The notes under the pieces are model-generated. The model saw only the letters and a program-made list of their open reading frames with translations. It ran no database searches and had not been told where the DNA came from. A program made the translations under genes and the position numbers. From DASPXY01 sp038227745 (lineage in GTDB: Bacteria > Planctomycetota > Planctomycetia > Gemmatales > Gemmataceae): a DNA stretch of 16,628 bases. Positions 1 through 7,341 of this stretch are shown piece by piece; within the stretch, counting starts at the first letter, position 1; every line of letters begins with the position of its first letter. The DNA lies in the NCBI GenBank assembly GCA_038227745.1, contig JBBRPS010000120.1:1-16628 (forward strand). Direction: 5' to 3'.

Positions 1-1
1 C

Positions 2-23
2 CGCGACAGCCCGTGTTGTCGCG
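2..23. repeat. Short inverted repeat at window edge
   Basis: CGCGACA at 2-8 pairs with TGTCGCG at 17-23 around an 8-base loop, followed by CTTTCC. It could be the terminator of a plus-strand gene lying to the left of the window, but no T-tract is evident and the upstream gene is not visible. The stem is only 7 bp, so chance is possible in such GC-rich DNA. Confidence 0.3.
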
Positions 24-139
24 CTTTCCGCATGAATTCTGCGGTTTCCGAAGAGTGACACCACACTGTCATCGCTACCGACTTGGATGCAAGTTTTCGT
101 GCCAGAAACACTAGAGCGGTTTGGGAGTGGGTGTAGCGG

Positions 140-197
140 GGACACAAGCCCGACGCGCCAGCGAGGGATCCCTTGCTGGCGCGTCGGGCTTGTGTCC
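140..197. repeat. 58-base near-perfect palindrome downstream of the MscS-like gene
   Basis: Bases 140-162 (GGACACAAGCCCGACGCGCC then AGC) are exactly the reverse complement of 175-197. The centre, 164-173, is itself the palindrome AGGGATCCCT. The whole 58 bases therefore form two 29-base arms with a single mismatched pair (G163 against T174), leaving essentially no loop. It begins 20 bases beyond the stop codon of the minus-strand channel gene, so it could stop transcription there, but no T-run follows on either side. From memory, words such as AGCCCGACGCGCCAGCGAGGG recur between genes in Gemmata-like planctomycetes, which would make this an interspersed palindromic repeat. That recollection needs a genome search. 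Confidence 0.85.
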
Positions 198-217
198 GGA
201 GTTTTTCCCGGTAGCCC

Positions 218-1759
218 TCAGGTCGAGAAAAATTCCTGGATCCGGCGCAGCAGCGGCCTGTGCCTTGTCGCGGCCGCGTGGTCGTCCTCATGGTGGCCTC
301 GGATCTCGTGCTCGGCGCGCTCCTGGTTGGCCTGCCGCTCCGCCATCACCCGGGAGATCCGCTCGGCCAGGTCCGGCGAGCTTTCCACGAACTGCCGGAA
401 CGCCCCCTTGACGACGACGAGCAGCTCACACTCCTCGACGGCTCGCACGGTGGCCGTCCGCGGCGCTCCCGTCATCAGCGACATCTCACCGAAGAAACTC
501 CCCTTGCCCATCCGGCACACGTCGATCGGCCTGTCGCCGGGCACTTCCCGCGTCACGGCGACCTCGCCGCGCCGGACGATGAACAGCTCCGCCCCCGGAT
601 CGCCCTGGCGGATGACGACCTCCCCCGCGGCGTAGAGGCGCGCCTCCGTCAAGCCCGCGAGGCGGCGCAGGTCCTCGGGCGTGAGCGGCCGGAAGATGTC
701 CACCCGCCGCAGCGCGCGCTCGCGCTCGGCGAGGGCCTCTTCCGCGCGCCGCTGCCCCGGCTCGGCGGGCACCTCGGTCAGGGCGACGGCCCGGTGCGGC
801 GCGGGGATGGGGATGCCGTGGCGGTGCAGCGCGTACCAGGCCCGGTCGCGCACGCCGCTGTCCACGCGGTCGCGCTTGTCGAACTCCAGGGTGAAGAAGC
901 GGATCCAGTACTGCACGCCCCGGTCATCGAAGTTCCACGTCAGGACCGAGGGGGCCGGCTCGGCGAGCACGCCGGCGGCGCCGGCGACCGCCTCCAGCAG
1001 GATCCGCTGCACCGTCTGCGGCGACACGTCGTAGGGGGCGTGGACATAGACGGAGCGCCGCGCCAGGCCGGTCGGCTTGCTGAAGTTGACGGTGATGCCC
1101 TGGCCCAGGACCGAGTTGGGGACGACGACCTCGACCTCGTCCTGGGTGCGCAGTGTCGTCACGCGCCAGTTGATCTCGACCACCTGGCCGATGCGGTTGG
1201 GGCTGTGCTCGAACTGGATCCAGTCGCCGACCTCGAAGGGGTTCTGCATCTGGATGGCCAGGCCCGCGAACAGGTTCCCCAGGGTGTCGCGCAGCGACAG
1301 GCCGATGATGGCGGTCAGCAGCGCCGAGCCGGTCAGCAGCGACAGCGGCTCCACGCCCGCAAAGCTGAGTGCCCCGACCAGCGCCGCCAGGTACACCAAA
1401 GCCTGGATGATGTCGAGGAAGATCTTCGGCAGCGGCCGGTGCAGGCGCGGCAGCAGGGCGCGGAAGGCCAGCAGAAAGGTGCTGCGGCCGAGGCCGAGCA
1501 GGAGCAGCAGGAAGGCGAGGAAGCCGAGGGGGCTGTGGGGCCAGGAGTCGGGCGGGAACAGGCGGCGCACCGTCAGCAAGGATAGGTTGAGCAAGAGCAG
1601 CGCCAGCGGCAGGAAGACCGTGCGCCGCTCGGCGCGCGGCATCAGGACCAGCTGCAGCGTCACCAGCAGGACGAGGAGGACCTGCCCCCAGCCGACCAGC
1701 AAAGAGGCCCCGAAGGGCTCCTCAAAAGGGGGAATCTGCGCCAACCACACCGTGGTCAT
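218..1759 (-). CDS. MscS-family ion channel with C-terminal cyclic-nucleotide-binding domain
   Basis: Predicted 513-residue inner-membrane channel. Hydrophobic helices lie near residues 18-40, 47-64 and 78-104. A pore-lining region follows at about 117-163 with the MscS-like sequence IIGLSLRDTLGNLFAG. The MscS beta domain (about 164-230, including NPFEVGDWI and VVVPNS) and alpha/beta domain (about 235-325) come next. The C-terminus, about 353-475, is a cNMP-binding fold with a phosphate-binding cassette: F423, G424, E425, then P433-R434-T435-A436. The conserved E and R that contact cyclic nucleotide in this family are present, so ligand binding is plausible. The order matches the bCNG branch of the MscS superfamily, which is gated by cyclic nucleotide more than by tension; cAMP or cGMP as ligand is inference. 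The ATG at 1759 was chosen because the membrane domain begins just after it; a longer frame reaching 1942 would add a low-complexity R/P-rich leader. The upstream ribosome-binding site is weak. It lies 125 bases downstream of the propeller gene on the same strand. Confidence 0.9.
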   Translation of the reverse strand: MTTVWLAQIPPFEEPFGASLLVGWGQVLLVLLVTLQLVLMPRAERRTVFLPLALLLLNLSLLTVRRLFPPDSWPHSPLGFLAFLLLLLGLGRSTFLLAFRALLPRLHRPLPKIFLDIIQALVYLAALVGALSFAGVEPLSLLTGSALLTAIIGLSLRDTLGNLFAGLAIQMQNPFEVGDWIQFEHSPNRIGQVVEINWRVTTLRTQDEVEVVVPNSVLGQGITVNFSKPTGLARRSVYVHAPYDVSPQTVQRILLEAVAGAAGVLAEPAPSVLTWNFDDRGVQYWIRFFTLEFDKRDRVDSGVRDRAWYALHRHGIPIPAPHRAVALTEVPAEPGQRRAEEALAERERALRRVDIFRPLTPEDLRRLAGLTEARLYAAGEVVIRQGDPGAELFIVRRGEVAVTREVPGDRPIDVCRMGKGSFFGEMSLMTGAPRTATVRAVEECELLVVVKGAFRQFVESSPDLAERISRVMAERQANQERAEHEIRGHHEDDHAAATRHRPLLRRIQEFFST

Positions 1760-1884
1760 ACGTGCCGCGCCCCAGGAATTGCCGCGAGCCACCCACTGCC
1801 CGCAGGCAGCGGGGATTGTACGCCGGACGGGTGCCCGGCGGCAATGAGTGTTAGCTCCTGGGGGCGAAAGTGAGGAGGGTGGGG

Positions 1885-3819
1885 TCATGGGCCGTCGTCC
1901 GCGGGCACTGCCGTCTTCATCGGGTTGTGCCAGACCAGGCAAACGGGGCGCTCGGTCCGGCGGTAACCGGGCTGCTCCGGGGCCGCGTCCGTCGAGTAGA
2001 ACCGGGCCTTGCTGTCCGTGTGGACGTACTCGAACAGGGGCACGACCGTGGCGAGCCGCTTCTCCATGTCGGGCGGCAGGGCGTGGAACAGCGGGGAGGC
2101 CTTCCCTTCCTCCGACGCCTTGCCGACCCGCAGGGCCTGGCCGCCCCCAGGGGCGGCCACCTCGTACACCGGCACCGTCCTCTTGTCCGGTCGGTCCGGG
2201 GTGAAGAACGCCACGGGCGGTCGCTTTTGTCCCGTTTTGACACCGCTTCCAGTCGTCAGGCGCCCCTCTCTCCCAAGTCGGTAGACCGGCACCGGCAGCG
2301 CCAGACGCGGGTCGCCCAGGTCCAGGCGGTACATCACCTGGTTGTAGTCGTAGTAAGGCGTCTGGTCCTTGTTGCCCGAGAAGGTGTGGGAATAGGTGCC
2401 CTCGAAGAAGATCACGCGGCCGCCGTCCCGGTCGAACAGCGGGTGCTGCTTCGGATTGTAAAAACTGTAGCGGTCGTGCGTGACGACCTTGCGGGCGTGG
2501 ACCCAGGGGCCGAGTGGCGTGTCGGCCTCGGCGTACCAGACCTCGCCGAGGTACGACGTGCCGCCCGCCTCGACAGTGAGCATGACCCAGCGGCGGCGGA
2601 AGGCGTTCCAGTAGACCGAGCCGCTGTGTGCGAAGACCGCCTTGCCGGTGTCGGCGTCGCGCAGGGGCAGCAGCGCCTCGCCTGCCTTGAGGAGGCCGGT
2701 CCGGATCAGCTTGCCCTGCTCCTGAGGGCCGACGGGCGGCGTGTTCTTCCGCCAGGCGTAGTGTACCGAGCCGTCCGGGCGACGGGCGACACGCGGCCGG
2801 TCGAACCGCGAGCCCTCTTCCAGGCAGGTGAAGGCCTCGTACTCGGCGAGGCGCCGCAGCCGTTCCGGCTCGGCGCGAACGCGGATCAGAGGGTACGGAT
2901 TGGCGTAGTAGAGGTATGCGACGCCGTTGGCCGCGCGCGTAAAGGTGTGGCCGACCGGGTAAAACGGGGCGGCGTCCTCGAACTTCACGACCGGGGCGAA
3001 CGCCTTCTTGTCGTCATCGAACTCGACCAGCCCACGCTCGTAGACGTCGAGGGTGCCGCGCACCTTGAGGTAAGTGGCGAAGAGCCGTTCGCGGCCGGCT
3101 CGGTCACGAACGACCGCCAGCCCCGTGATCCAGGTCGGGCCTTCGCCGGGCAGCTGCGCCGTTGGTTTCGCGAAGCCTCCCTTGCCGGGGAAGTAGTCGA
3201 GATCGACGCCGGCTGCCGGTTCCAGCCCGCCGTCCTTCGGCAGGGCGGAGATGGCCCCCGGAACGTGATAGTTGCCGAGCGGGTAGGAGGGCCGGTTGGT
3301 GTCGCCCCAGAACCAGTACACCTTGCCGCGGTAGACGGCGTTGACGACGCTGTCGCACCCGAGCACCTGACCGTTGAGGACCGGGCGGCGCAGGGCTACG
3401 CGCTCCCCGAGCAGGACGCTGTCGCGGTAGATGCCGCCGCCGGTCACCCGGTAGAGGCGTTCGGCGAGGTTGAGGCGCTTGATGCGGAGCTGCGCGACGC
3501 CGCCCTCCTCGACTTGCAGGGACTTGCCGCGGTAGCCGAAGCCGTCCTTCGCAAACTCGTAGCCGTGACTGCGGACGTGGAAGAAGACTTTCTGTCCCAT
3601 CAGGCCGGGCTCGTGGAAGGCGACGACGCCGTTGCTGTCCGTGTAGTGGCGGACGTTGTGGACCGTGCGCAGCTCGACGAGGGGCACGCCGCGGCCAGTC
3701 TCGTCATCGACAACGGCGATCTTGAAATACCTGCTCTTCGCGGCGCCGGGGCCTGCGAGGAGCAGTGCGGGGAGGAGCGCGGCCAGCACCGAGAGGACGG
3801 CGTTCCGAACGGATTGCAT
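1885..3819 (-). CDS. Exported beta-propeller protein resembling DUF4185/GH43-type glycosidases
   Basis: Predicted 644-residue secreted protein. A signal peptide covers about 1-27 (hydrophobic LSVLAALLPALLLA, then GPGAA as likely cleavage zone). Residues 30-115 look like a carboxypeptidase-regulatory/Ig-like beta domain (VDDETGRGVPLVELRT, TDSNGVVAF). The central part, about 125-510, has repeated beta-strand blades with motifs seen in five-bladed propeller glycosidases and DUF4185 proteins: YWFWGDTNRPSYP at 168-180, FAHSGSVYWN at 396-405, VWYAEADTPLGPW at 427-439 and IFFEGTYSHTF at 470-480. The tail, about 545-632, has PLFEYVHTDSKARFYSTD, resembling the short repeats of DUF5648. A role in carbohydrate binding or cleavage outside the cytoplasm is inference; catalytic acids cannot be assigned by eye. 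The ATG at 3819 was chosen because the signal peptide starts there; the frame extends to 4035 but would run into the divergent gene. Its promoter should lie in the spacer 3820-4012. Confidence 0.72.
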   Translation of the reverse strand: MQSVRNAVLSVLAALLPALLLAGPGAAKSRYFKIAVVDDETGRGVPLVELRTVHNVRHYTDSNGVVAFHEPGLMGQKVFFHVRSHGYEFAKDGFGYRGKSLQVEEGGVAQLRIKRLNLAERLYRVTGGGIYRDSVLLGERVALRRPVLNGQVLGCDSVVNAVYRGKVYWFWGDTNRPSYPLGNYHVPGAISALPKDGGLEPAAGVDLDYFPGKGGFAKPTAQLPGEGPTWITGLAVVRDRAGRERLFATYLKVRGTLDVYERGLVEFDDDKKAFAPVVKFEDAAPFYPVGHTFTRAANGVAYLYYANPYPLIRVRAEPERLRRLAEYEAFTCLEEGSRFDRPRVARRPDGSVHYAWRKNTPPVGPQEQGKLIRTGLLKAGEALLPLRDADTGKAVFAHSGSVYWNAFRRRWVMLTVEAGGTSYLGEVWYAEADTPLGPWVHARKVVTHDRYSFYNPKQHPLFDRDGGRVIFFEGTYSHTFSGNKDQTPYYDYNQVMYRLDLGDPRLALPVPVYRLGREGRLTTGSGVKTGQKRPPVAFFTPDRPDKRTVPVYEVAAPGGGQALRVGKASEEGKASPLFHALPPDMEKRLATVVPLFEYVHTDSKARFYSTDAAPEQPGYRRTERPVCLVWHNPMKTAVPADDGP

Positions 3820-4012
3820 TGAAGTTGTCCCCGGACCGGAGGGGGCGAGCACGACTACCGCCAGGGTAAGAGGCGAGCGAAGCGGCGGCAATGGCTGCCA
3901 GTGTCCCAGACTGGACAGCCATCCCTGGGATTCTCTCTCTTCCGCCCTATTATGTCCGCGAAGCCCCGTGGGTGGGCGGAACGATGGCATCTTCCTTGGG
4001 GGTGAACGAACG
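3820..4012. promoter_or_regulatory. Divergent promoter spacer
   Basis: This 193-base spacer separates the minus-strand propeller gene from the plus-strand nuclease-like gene, so it should hold promoters for both. A TATTAT hexamer at 3948-3953 is the only AT-rich -10-like word, but no good -35 sits 16-18 bases upstream of it. GGGGGTG at 3999-4005 is a plausible ribosome-binding site for the ATG at 4013. Confidence 0.35.
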
Positions 4013-4498
4013 ATGGCAAGGACCAGCAAGCACAACCTCTACACGGGCCGCAGCGGCCAGCTGGCTGTGATGTCGGTGTTCCTCAACCGCGGCTACAACG
4101 TGGCTATCCCGGAGGTGGACGTCGGCGACGACATTTTCGTGGTGCGCGACGCCGACGGGGATCTGTCGCGCGTCCAGGTCAAATCGGCCATCGGCAAGGG
4201 GAGCGGGCGGCACTACGGAGACTATCAAGTGCCGCTGTCGCAATTGCAGCGACAGCACCGCCCTGAGTTGTTCTACGTCTTCACCATGCACTACGAGGAA
4301 GCGTGGAAGGAGCTCCTCGTGATCGAGCGGCCCGTGCTGGAAGAGTTATGGGAGCAGGGGGGCCTCGGGCGTGCGAACCGAGCAGGGACCCGGGTGAAGG
4401 TCCGGCTCTCGTTCGGGGCGACGGATGTGACCTCCGACGAGTTCGACCTCCAGGCTTACCGCCATGACTGGTCGCACTGGCCGCCGATCGAGCACTGA
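4013..4498 (+). CDS. Small PD-(D/E)XK nuclease-fold protein (DUF4365-like)
   Basis: Predicted 161-residue soluble protein with the layout of small restriction-endonuclease-like families. A first helix carries GRSGQLAVMSVFLNRGYNV (12-30). A core hairpin follows with the acidic segment VDVGDDIFVV (35-44), and then the strand RVQVKSA (53-59), a QxK version of the (D/E)xK motif. D39 or D40 with Q55 and K57 would form the metal site; the usual helix-1 Glu is Q16 here. The second half includes the strand LFYVF (86-90) and is poorly conserved. The ATG at 4013 has a G-rich ribosome-binding site about 8 bases upstream. No methyltransferase, helicase or other nuclease partner is nearby, so a restriction-modification role is not supported. 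Its last 43 bases overlap the convergent gene 4456-5055. Nuclease fold is likely by motif; activity and substrate are unknown. Confidence 0.75.
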   Translation: MARTSKHNLYTGRSGQLAVMSVFLNRGYNVAIPEVDVGDDIFVVRDADGDLSRVQVKSAIGKGSGRHYGDYQVPLSQLQRQHRPELFYVFTMHYEEAWKELLVIERPVLEELWEQGGLGRANRAGTRVKVRLSFGATDVTSDEFDLQAYRHDWSHWPPIEH

Positions 4499-5055
4499 CC
4501 GGCCAACTCGGACTCCCGGACGACCTGATGGCGGACCGGGTCGTACACCCGGTAGCCGCCGAACTCACGCAATTGGTCCGGACTGAGGCCGGTCAGGAGC
4601 CGGGCGACCTGATCCAGCACACAGGCCCCTTCCCCCTGGAGCCACTCGTAGTCGCCGTCGGCCCACTTGGCGATGAAGACGCCCTGGACGCGGCAGAGAC
4701 CGGGGTAACGCCGCTCGAGGACTCCTTTGCTCAGGGGCTTCAGGCCAAACGCCCAGCCGTCCATCTGCCGCCCGACGGCGACCTCGATCGGCCCCAGCGG
4801 GCCTTGCGAGACCGCGTCGTCGCGGCCCAATTCGTGGACGGACCACTCCGAGTCCCGGCTCGTCTTGCGCAGTTCGGCCGCGAACTCCTCGGCCTCTTCC
4901 CGGCGATCCCAAACGGGCAGCCAGCGGCAGCGCGTCTCTGGCTCCGCGACGCGCTTCAGGTCGGCGATGTCCCACCCGCGCTTCACGAGGAGGCGGTAGC
5001 AGGGGGCGAATCGCAAGTCGTCGATGCCGCCCGGGTACACGACGGTGAATCCCAT
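4456..5055 (-). CDS. Hypothetical protein, unrecognised (199 aa)
   Basis: I do not recognise this 199-residue protein. It has no signal peptide or membrane segment. It begins MGFTVVYPGGIDDLRFAPCY, has a charged helical stretch (EEAEEFAAELRK, about 53-64), and a central part with GPIEVAVGRQMDGWAFG and LERRYPGLCRVQGVFIAKW that looks alpha/beta. The C-terminal 15 or so residues (GQCSIGGQCDQSWR) look less ordered and are read from DNA shared with the end of the nuclease gene. The ATG at 5055 is well supported: GGAAGGAGA on the minus strand (5070-5062) lies 6 bases upstream. It starts 50 bases downstream of the putative metallopeptidase gene on the same strand, so the two may be cotranscribed, though its strong ribosome-binding site implies independent initiation. 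Confidence 0.75.
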   Translation of the reverse strand: MGFTVVYPGGIDDLRFAPCYRLLVKRGWDIADLKRVAEPETRCRWLPVWDRREEAEEFAAELRKTSRDSEWSVHELGRDDAVSQGPLGPIEVAVGRQMDGWAFGLKPLSKGVLERRYPGLCRVQGVFIAKWADGDYEWLQGEGACVLDQVARLLTGLSPDQLREFGGYRVYDPVRHQVVRESELAGQCSIGGQCDQSWR

Positions 5056-5105
5056 GAGTCGTCTCCTTCCACGAGAGTTGCCACCGCTCATTATACCCGC
5101 CCCTC

Positions 5106-6434
5106 TCAAAACAGGCCGGCGTAGTCCTCCTGGATGCGCTTCAGCGACAGGCGGTTGAGGAAATTGGCGTAGCACATCCACGCCGATAGCGCGTGCAGGT
5201 CGGCGAACTGCGGCGGCACGAACCGCGGCGGCACCACCAACCCCTCGTCCACCAGCTGCGCCAGCGTCTTGATGTCCGCCAGCGTCGTCTTGCCGCAGAA
5301 CAGCAGTGGCACGCGCCGCACCAGCCCGCGGCTCACCGCCAGCCGGATGAAGTTGTACACCAGCACGAACCCCTTGCTGTAGCACAGGTCCTTGGTGAAC
5401 GGCCCGCACCCCTCCGGCAGGCTGCCGCGGAAGATCCGCATCGTATGCTGGTAGCTCTCGTGCGCGTCGTAGCCCTCCTCCAGGAAGAAGCGGTACACCT
5501 CCAGGAAGTTGGCGCCCGCCTCGGCCATCGCCACGCCCTCGATGCGGTTCGTCAGCCGCCGCAGTCGGCCGGGGTGCGACGCGAACGCCAGCAGTTCCGT
5601 GATGACCGCCAACCCCTCCTGCGTCACCGTGGACGACGGCGGCCCCTTGCTGAGGAACGTGCAGACCGGCTGGGTCTGGCCGTTCAGCGTCGTGCCGACG
5701 TGGACCCAGCCCTCGTGGACCTCGAGCAGGCGCACCTCGCGCGGCGTGAAGCGGGCGTTGCCGCGGATCTTGATGTAGTCGCTGCCGGCCGCCGCGTCGG
5801 CCACGATGCCGTCCGACAGCCGTACCCGCACCGCCCCGCCGTCCTTGAAGTAATCGCCCAGGCGTTCGGTCAACAGATCCACCGTCTGGCGGGCGTCGAG
5901 CGTCGGCTCCTCGTGGCCGAAGATCGTGTCGTGCGACAGGTTGTCGAGGATGTCGGACATCATGTGGCCGAGGTCGGCCAGGTTGGGGTCGCCGGCGTGG
6001 AAGCTGTCGGAGGCGCCGCCGTAGAGTCGCTCGGAGATCTCGTTGAAGGTGCGGGTGCCGCGCGCCTTGAGCAGGCGAATGACCTCGCGGTACTCCTGGC
6101 ACATGCGCGTCATGATCTGGCCGGGAGCGTTGAACTCGCCCAGCTGGCGGCGGATGTCGCGCTCGATGTCGCGCAGCTCCTGCAGCTTCAGCTCGGGGTC
6201 GAGGGGAAGGGGGCGGGTGGCGTAGTAGTCGCGCGTGACCGGCGGCAACTCGCGGCAGCCGGCGGCGAAGAACGCGCGCTCGATCTCGTCATCCCATTTG
6301 ATGGCGTCGAGGATGCGGATCGGCCGCTGCGCCTCGACCAGGCGGTCACTGAGCCGCCGCACCATGTTTTCGTAATCGGAGAGAGGCCGTTGGTTCAGGC
6401 CGTTGGCCGCGCTCGCGGCGTTGACTTTGCCCAT
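5106..6434 (-). CDS. DUF1704/MATCAP-like putative zinc metallopeptidase (QEGLA-motif protein)
   Basis: Predicted 442-residue cytosolic protein of the family annotated in bacteria as 'flavohemoglobin expression-modulating QEGLA motif protein' (DUF1704, TIGR02421). The eukaryotic members, KIAA0895-type MATCAP proteins, are tubulin tyrosine carboxypeptidases with an HExxxH zinc site. Here that site is complete: H240-E241-GWV-H245, followed by TQEGLA at 271-276, where E273 is placed to be the third zinc ligand, 28 residues after H245. Other features are an N-terminal helical part (18-135), a D/G-rich stretch around 140-180 and a helical C-terminus (285-442). No signal peptide is seen. The older regulatory name is probably misleading; peptidase activity is inferred from the eukaryotic relatives and the substrate is unknown. 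The ATG at 6434 was chosen as the methionine nearest the conserved domain; a frame extending to 6578 lacks recognisable sequence. No strong ribosome-binding site is visible. Confidence 0.88.
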   Translation of the reverse strand: MGKVNAASAANGLNQRPLSDYENMVRRLSDRLVEAQRPIRILDAIKWDDEIERAFFAAGCRELPPVTRDYYATRPLPLDPELKLQELRDIERDIRRQLGEFNAPGQIMTRMCQEYREVIRLLKARGTRTFNEISERLYGGASDSFHAGDPNLADLGHMMSDILDNLSHDTIFGHEEPTLDARQTVDLLTERLGDYFKDGGAVRVRLSDGIVADAAAGSDYIKIRGNARFTPREVRLLEVHEGWVHVGTTLNGQTQPVCTFLSKGPPSSTVTQEGLAVITELLAFASHPGRLRRLTNRIEGVAMAEAGANFLEVYRFFLEEGYDAHESYQHTMRIFRGSLPEGCGPFTKDLCYSKGFVLVYNFIRLAVSRGLVRRVPLLFCGKTTLADIKTLAQLVDEGLVVPPRFVPPQFADLHALSAWMCYANFLNRLSLKRIQEDYAGLF

Positions 6435-6714
6435 CGTGTTTGTGTCGTCTCCGGCCCCGGCGGGGGTGCTGGGGCGCTGGCTCGTCTCGGGCCCTCGACA
6501 GTCCTCCTGCGTGGCGCTGGGAACCCTTCCCTGGCACTCCATGACGGACCATTGTAACCGATGCCCCGAAAGAAACAACGACGCTCATGGCCTGTCCTGC
6601 CGAACAGCGCGCTGCTGGCCGTGCTCGCGGCCGCCACATAGGCTCACCGGAGTGAGCCCGTCCGGCGCCCGGGCCGCCGTTTCTCCCGAAGGAGCAGGCG
6701 GGCGAGCTGGCGAC
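6435..6714. promoter_or_regulatory. Divergent spacer with a small hairpin
   Basis: The spacer between the minus-strand metallopeptidase and the plus-strand DUF2007 gene should contain both promoters, but I cannot assign convincing -35/-10 boxes. It holds a short hairpin, GGCTCAC at 6641-6647 against GTGAGCC at 6652-6658 with loop CGGA. No additional gene in it is credible. Confidence 0.35.
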
Positions 6715-6720
6715 AGGGAG
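6715..6720 (+). promoter_or_regulatory. Ribosome-binding site deciding the DUF2007 start
   Basis: AGGGAG at 6715-6720 lies 7 bases before the GTG at 6728 but only 1 base before the GTG at 6722, so the second GTG is the better start. Confidence 0.55.
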
Positions 6721-6727
6721 CGTGACC

Positions 6728-7318
6728 GTGGACCAACCCTTGACGACCGTCGCGACATTCAGCACGCCGCTCGAGGCCGAGTTGGCCCGCAACCGGCTGG
6801 AAGAACAGGGGATCGTCGCCTTCGTGGCGGACGCCGAGGCCGCCGGGCTCTGGCACCTGGGGGGCGCCTTCGGCAGCGTCAAACTTCAGGTCGCCGAGTC
6901 GGACGCGAGCGCGGCGCGGGTCATCCTCGCCCGCGGTCCCGCCCGGGCGGGCCTGTCCGGCAAGGACGACTACGGCCTGGAGACCGCGATCCAGCGCGGC
7001 AGGTCGCGGCCGCCCCGTGGCGCGGACCACGACGAGGAAGAAGAGGAGGAGGACACGGAGTCGGATACGACGGCGGCGCGGGCCTGGCGGGCCGCGGTGA
7101 TCGGTCTGCTGGTGCTGCCGCCGCTGCTGCACTTCTATGCGGCCTGGCTGCTGTTCCAGCTGCCCTGGACGCGCGGGCCGCTCAGCCCTGTGGGGAAATG
7201 GAAGGCGTTCGGGGCCGCGCTCCTCACGGTGGCCGCCGTCCTCGGGGCGACTCTGCTGCTGCGGGCGCTCGTCATGCCTCCTTTCCCGGGCCAGAAGGAC
7301 GGACAGCCCGCTTTCTGA
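6728..7318 (+). CDS. DUF2007-domain membrane protein
   Basis: Predicted protein of about 196 residues. Residues 1-70 match the DUF2007 'putative signal transducing' pattern: LTTVATFSTPLEAELARNRL, then EQGIVAFVAD and VKLQVAESDASAARVIL, a small ferredoxin-like alpha/beta fold. A linker about 75-115 is rich in R/P and then acid, with a run of Glu (EEEEEEDTE). Two hydrophobic helices follow, at about 119-143 (VIGLLVLPPLLHFYAAWLL) and 160-183 (FGAALLTVAAVLGATLLLRALV), so the domain is probably held at the cytoplasmic membrane. DUF2007 domains are thought to be sensory or regulatory, but the ligand is unknown. Translation probably starts at GTG 6728 for ribosome-binding-site spacing; GTG 6722 would add two residues. 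It faces the aminotransferase tail to tail and ends just before a strong hairpin. Confidence 0.8.
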   Translation: MDQPLTTVATFSTPLEAELARNRLEEQGIVAFVADAEAAGLWHLGGAFGSVKLQVAESDASAARVILARGPARAGLSGKDDYGLETAIQRGRSRPPRGADHDEEEEEEDTESDTTAARAWRAAVIGLLVLPPLLHFYAAWLLFQLPWTRGPLSPVGKWKAFGAALLTVAAVLGATLLLRALVMPPFPGQKDGQPAF

Positions 7319-7341
7319 GGGACAACCCAGGGGTGACATCT

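Noticed and set aside
87..635. Possible small gene starting at the left edge, reading through the palindrome
   Set aside because: Its N-terminal part is the translated palindrome (TSPTRQRGIPCWRVGLV), a pattern I associate with spurious proteins in planctomycetes, and the rest lies opposite the channel gene.
260..1585. Open frame of 441 codons opposite the channel gene
   Set aside because: The minus strand shows clear MscS and cNMP-binding motifs. The plus-strand frame is rich in R, Q, H and G and has no domain.
1870..3822. Open frame of 650 codons on the plus strand opposite the propeller gene
   Set aside because: The minus strand has a signal peptide and propeller motifs. The plus-strand translation is a V/R/A-rich artefact of codon bias.
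3948..3953. TATTAT as the -10 box for the nuclease-like gene
   Set aside because: No matching -35 element lies 16-18 bases upstream, so it is mentioned only as a weak candidate.
4528..5124. Plus-strand open frame of 198 codons opposite the unrecognised gene
   Set aside because: The minus-strand frame has a strong ribosome-binding site at its start and a more protein-like composition. This was the closest call, because neither translation is recognised.
5193..6557. Open frame of 454 codons opposite the metallopeptidase
   Set aside because: The minus strand has HExxxH and QEGLA motifs. The plus-strand frame has no recognisable features.
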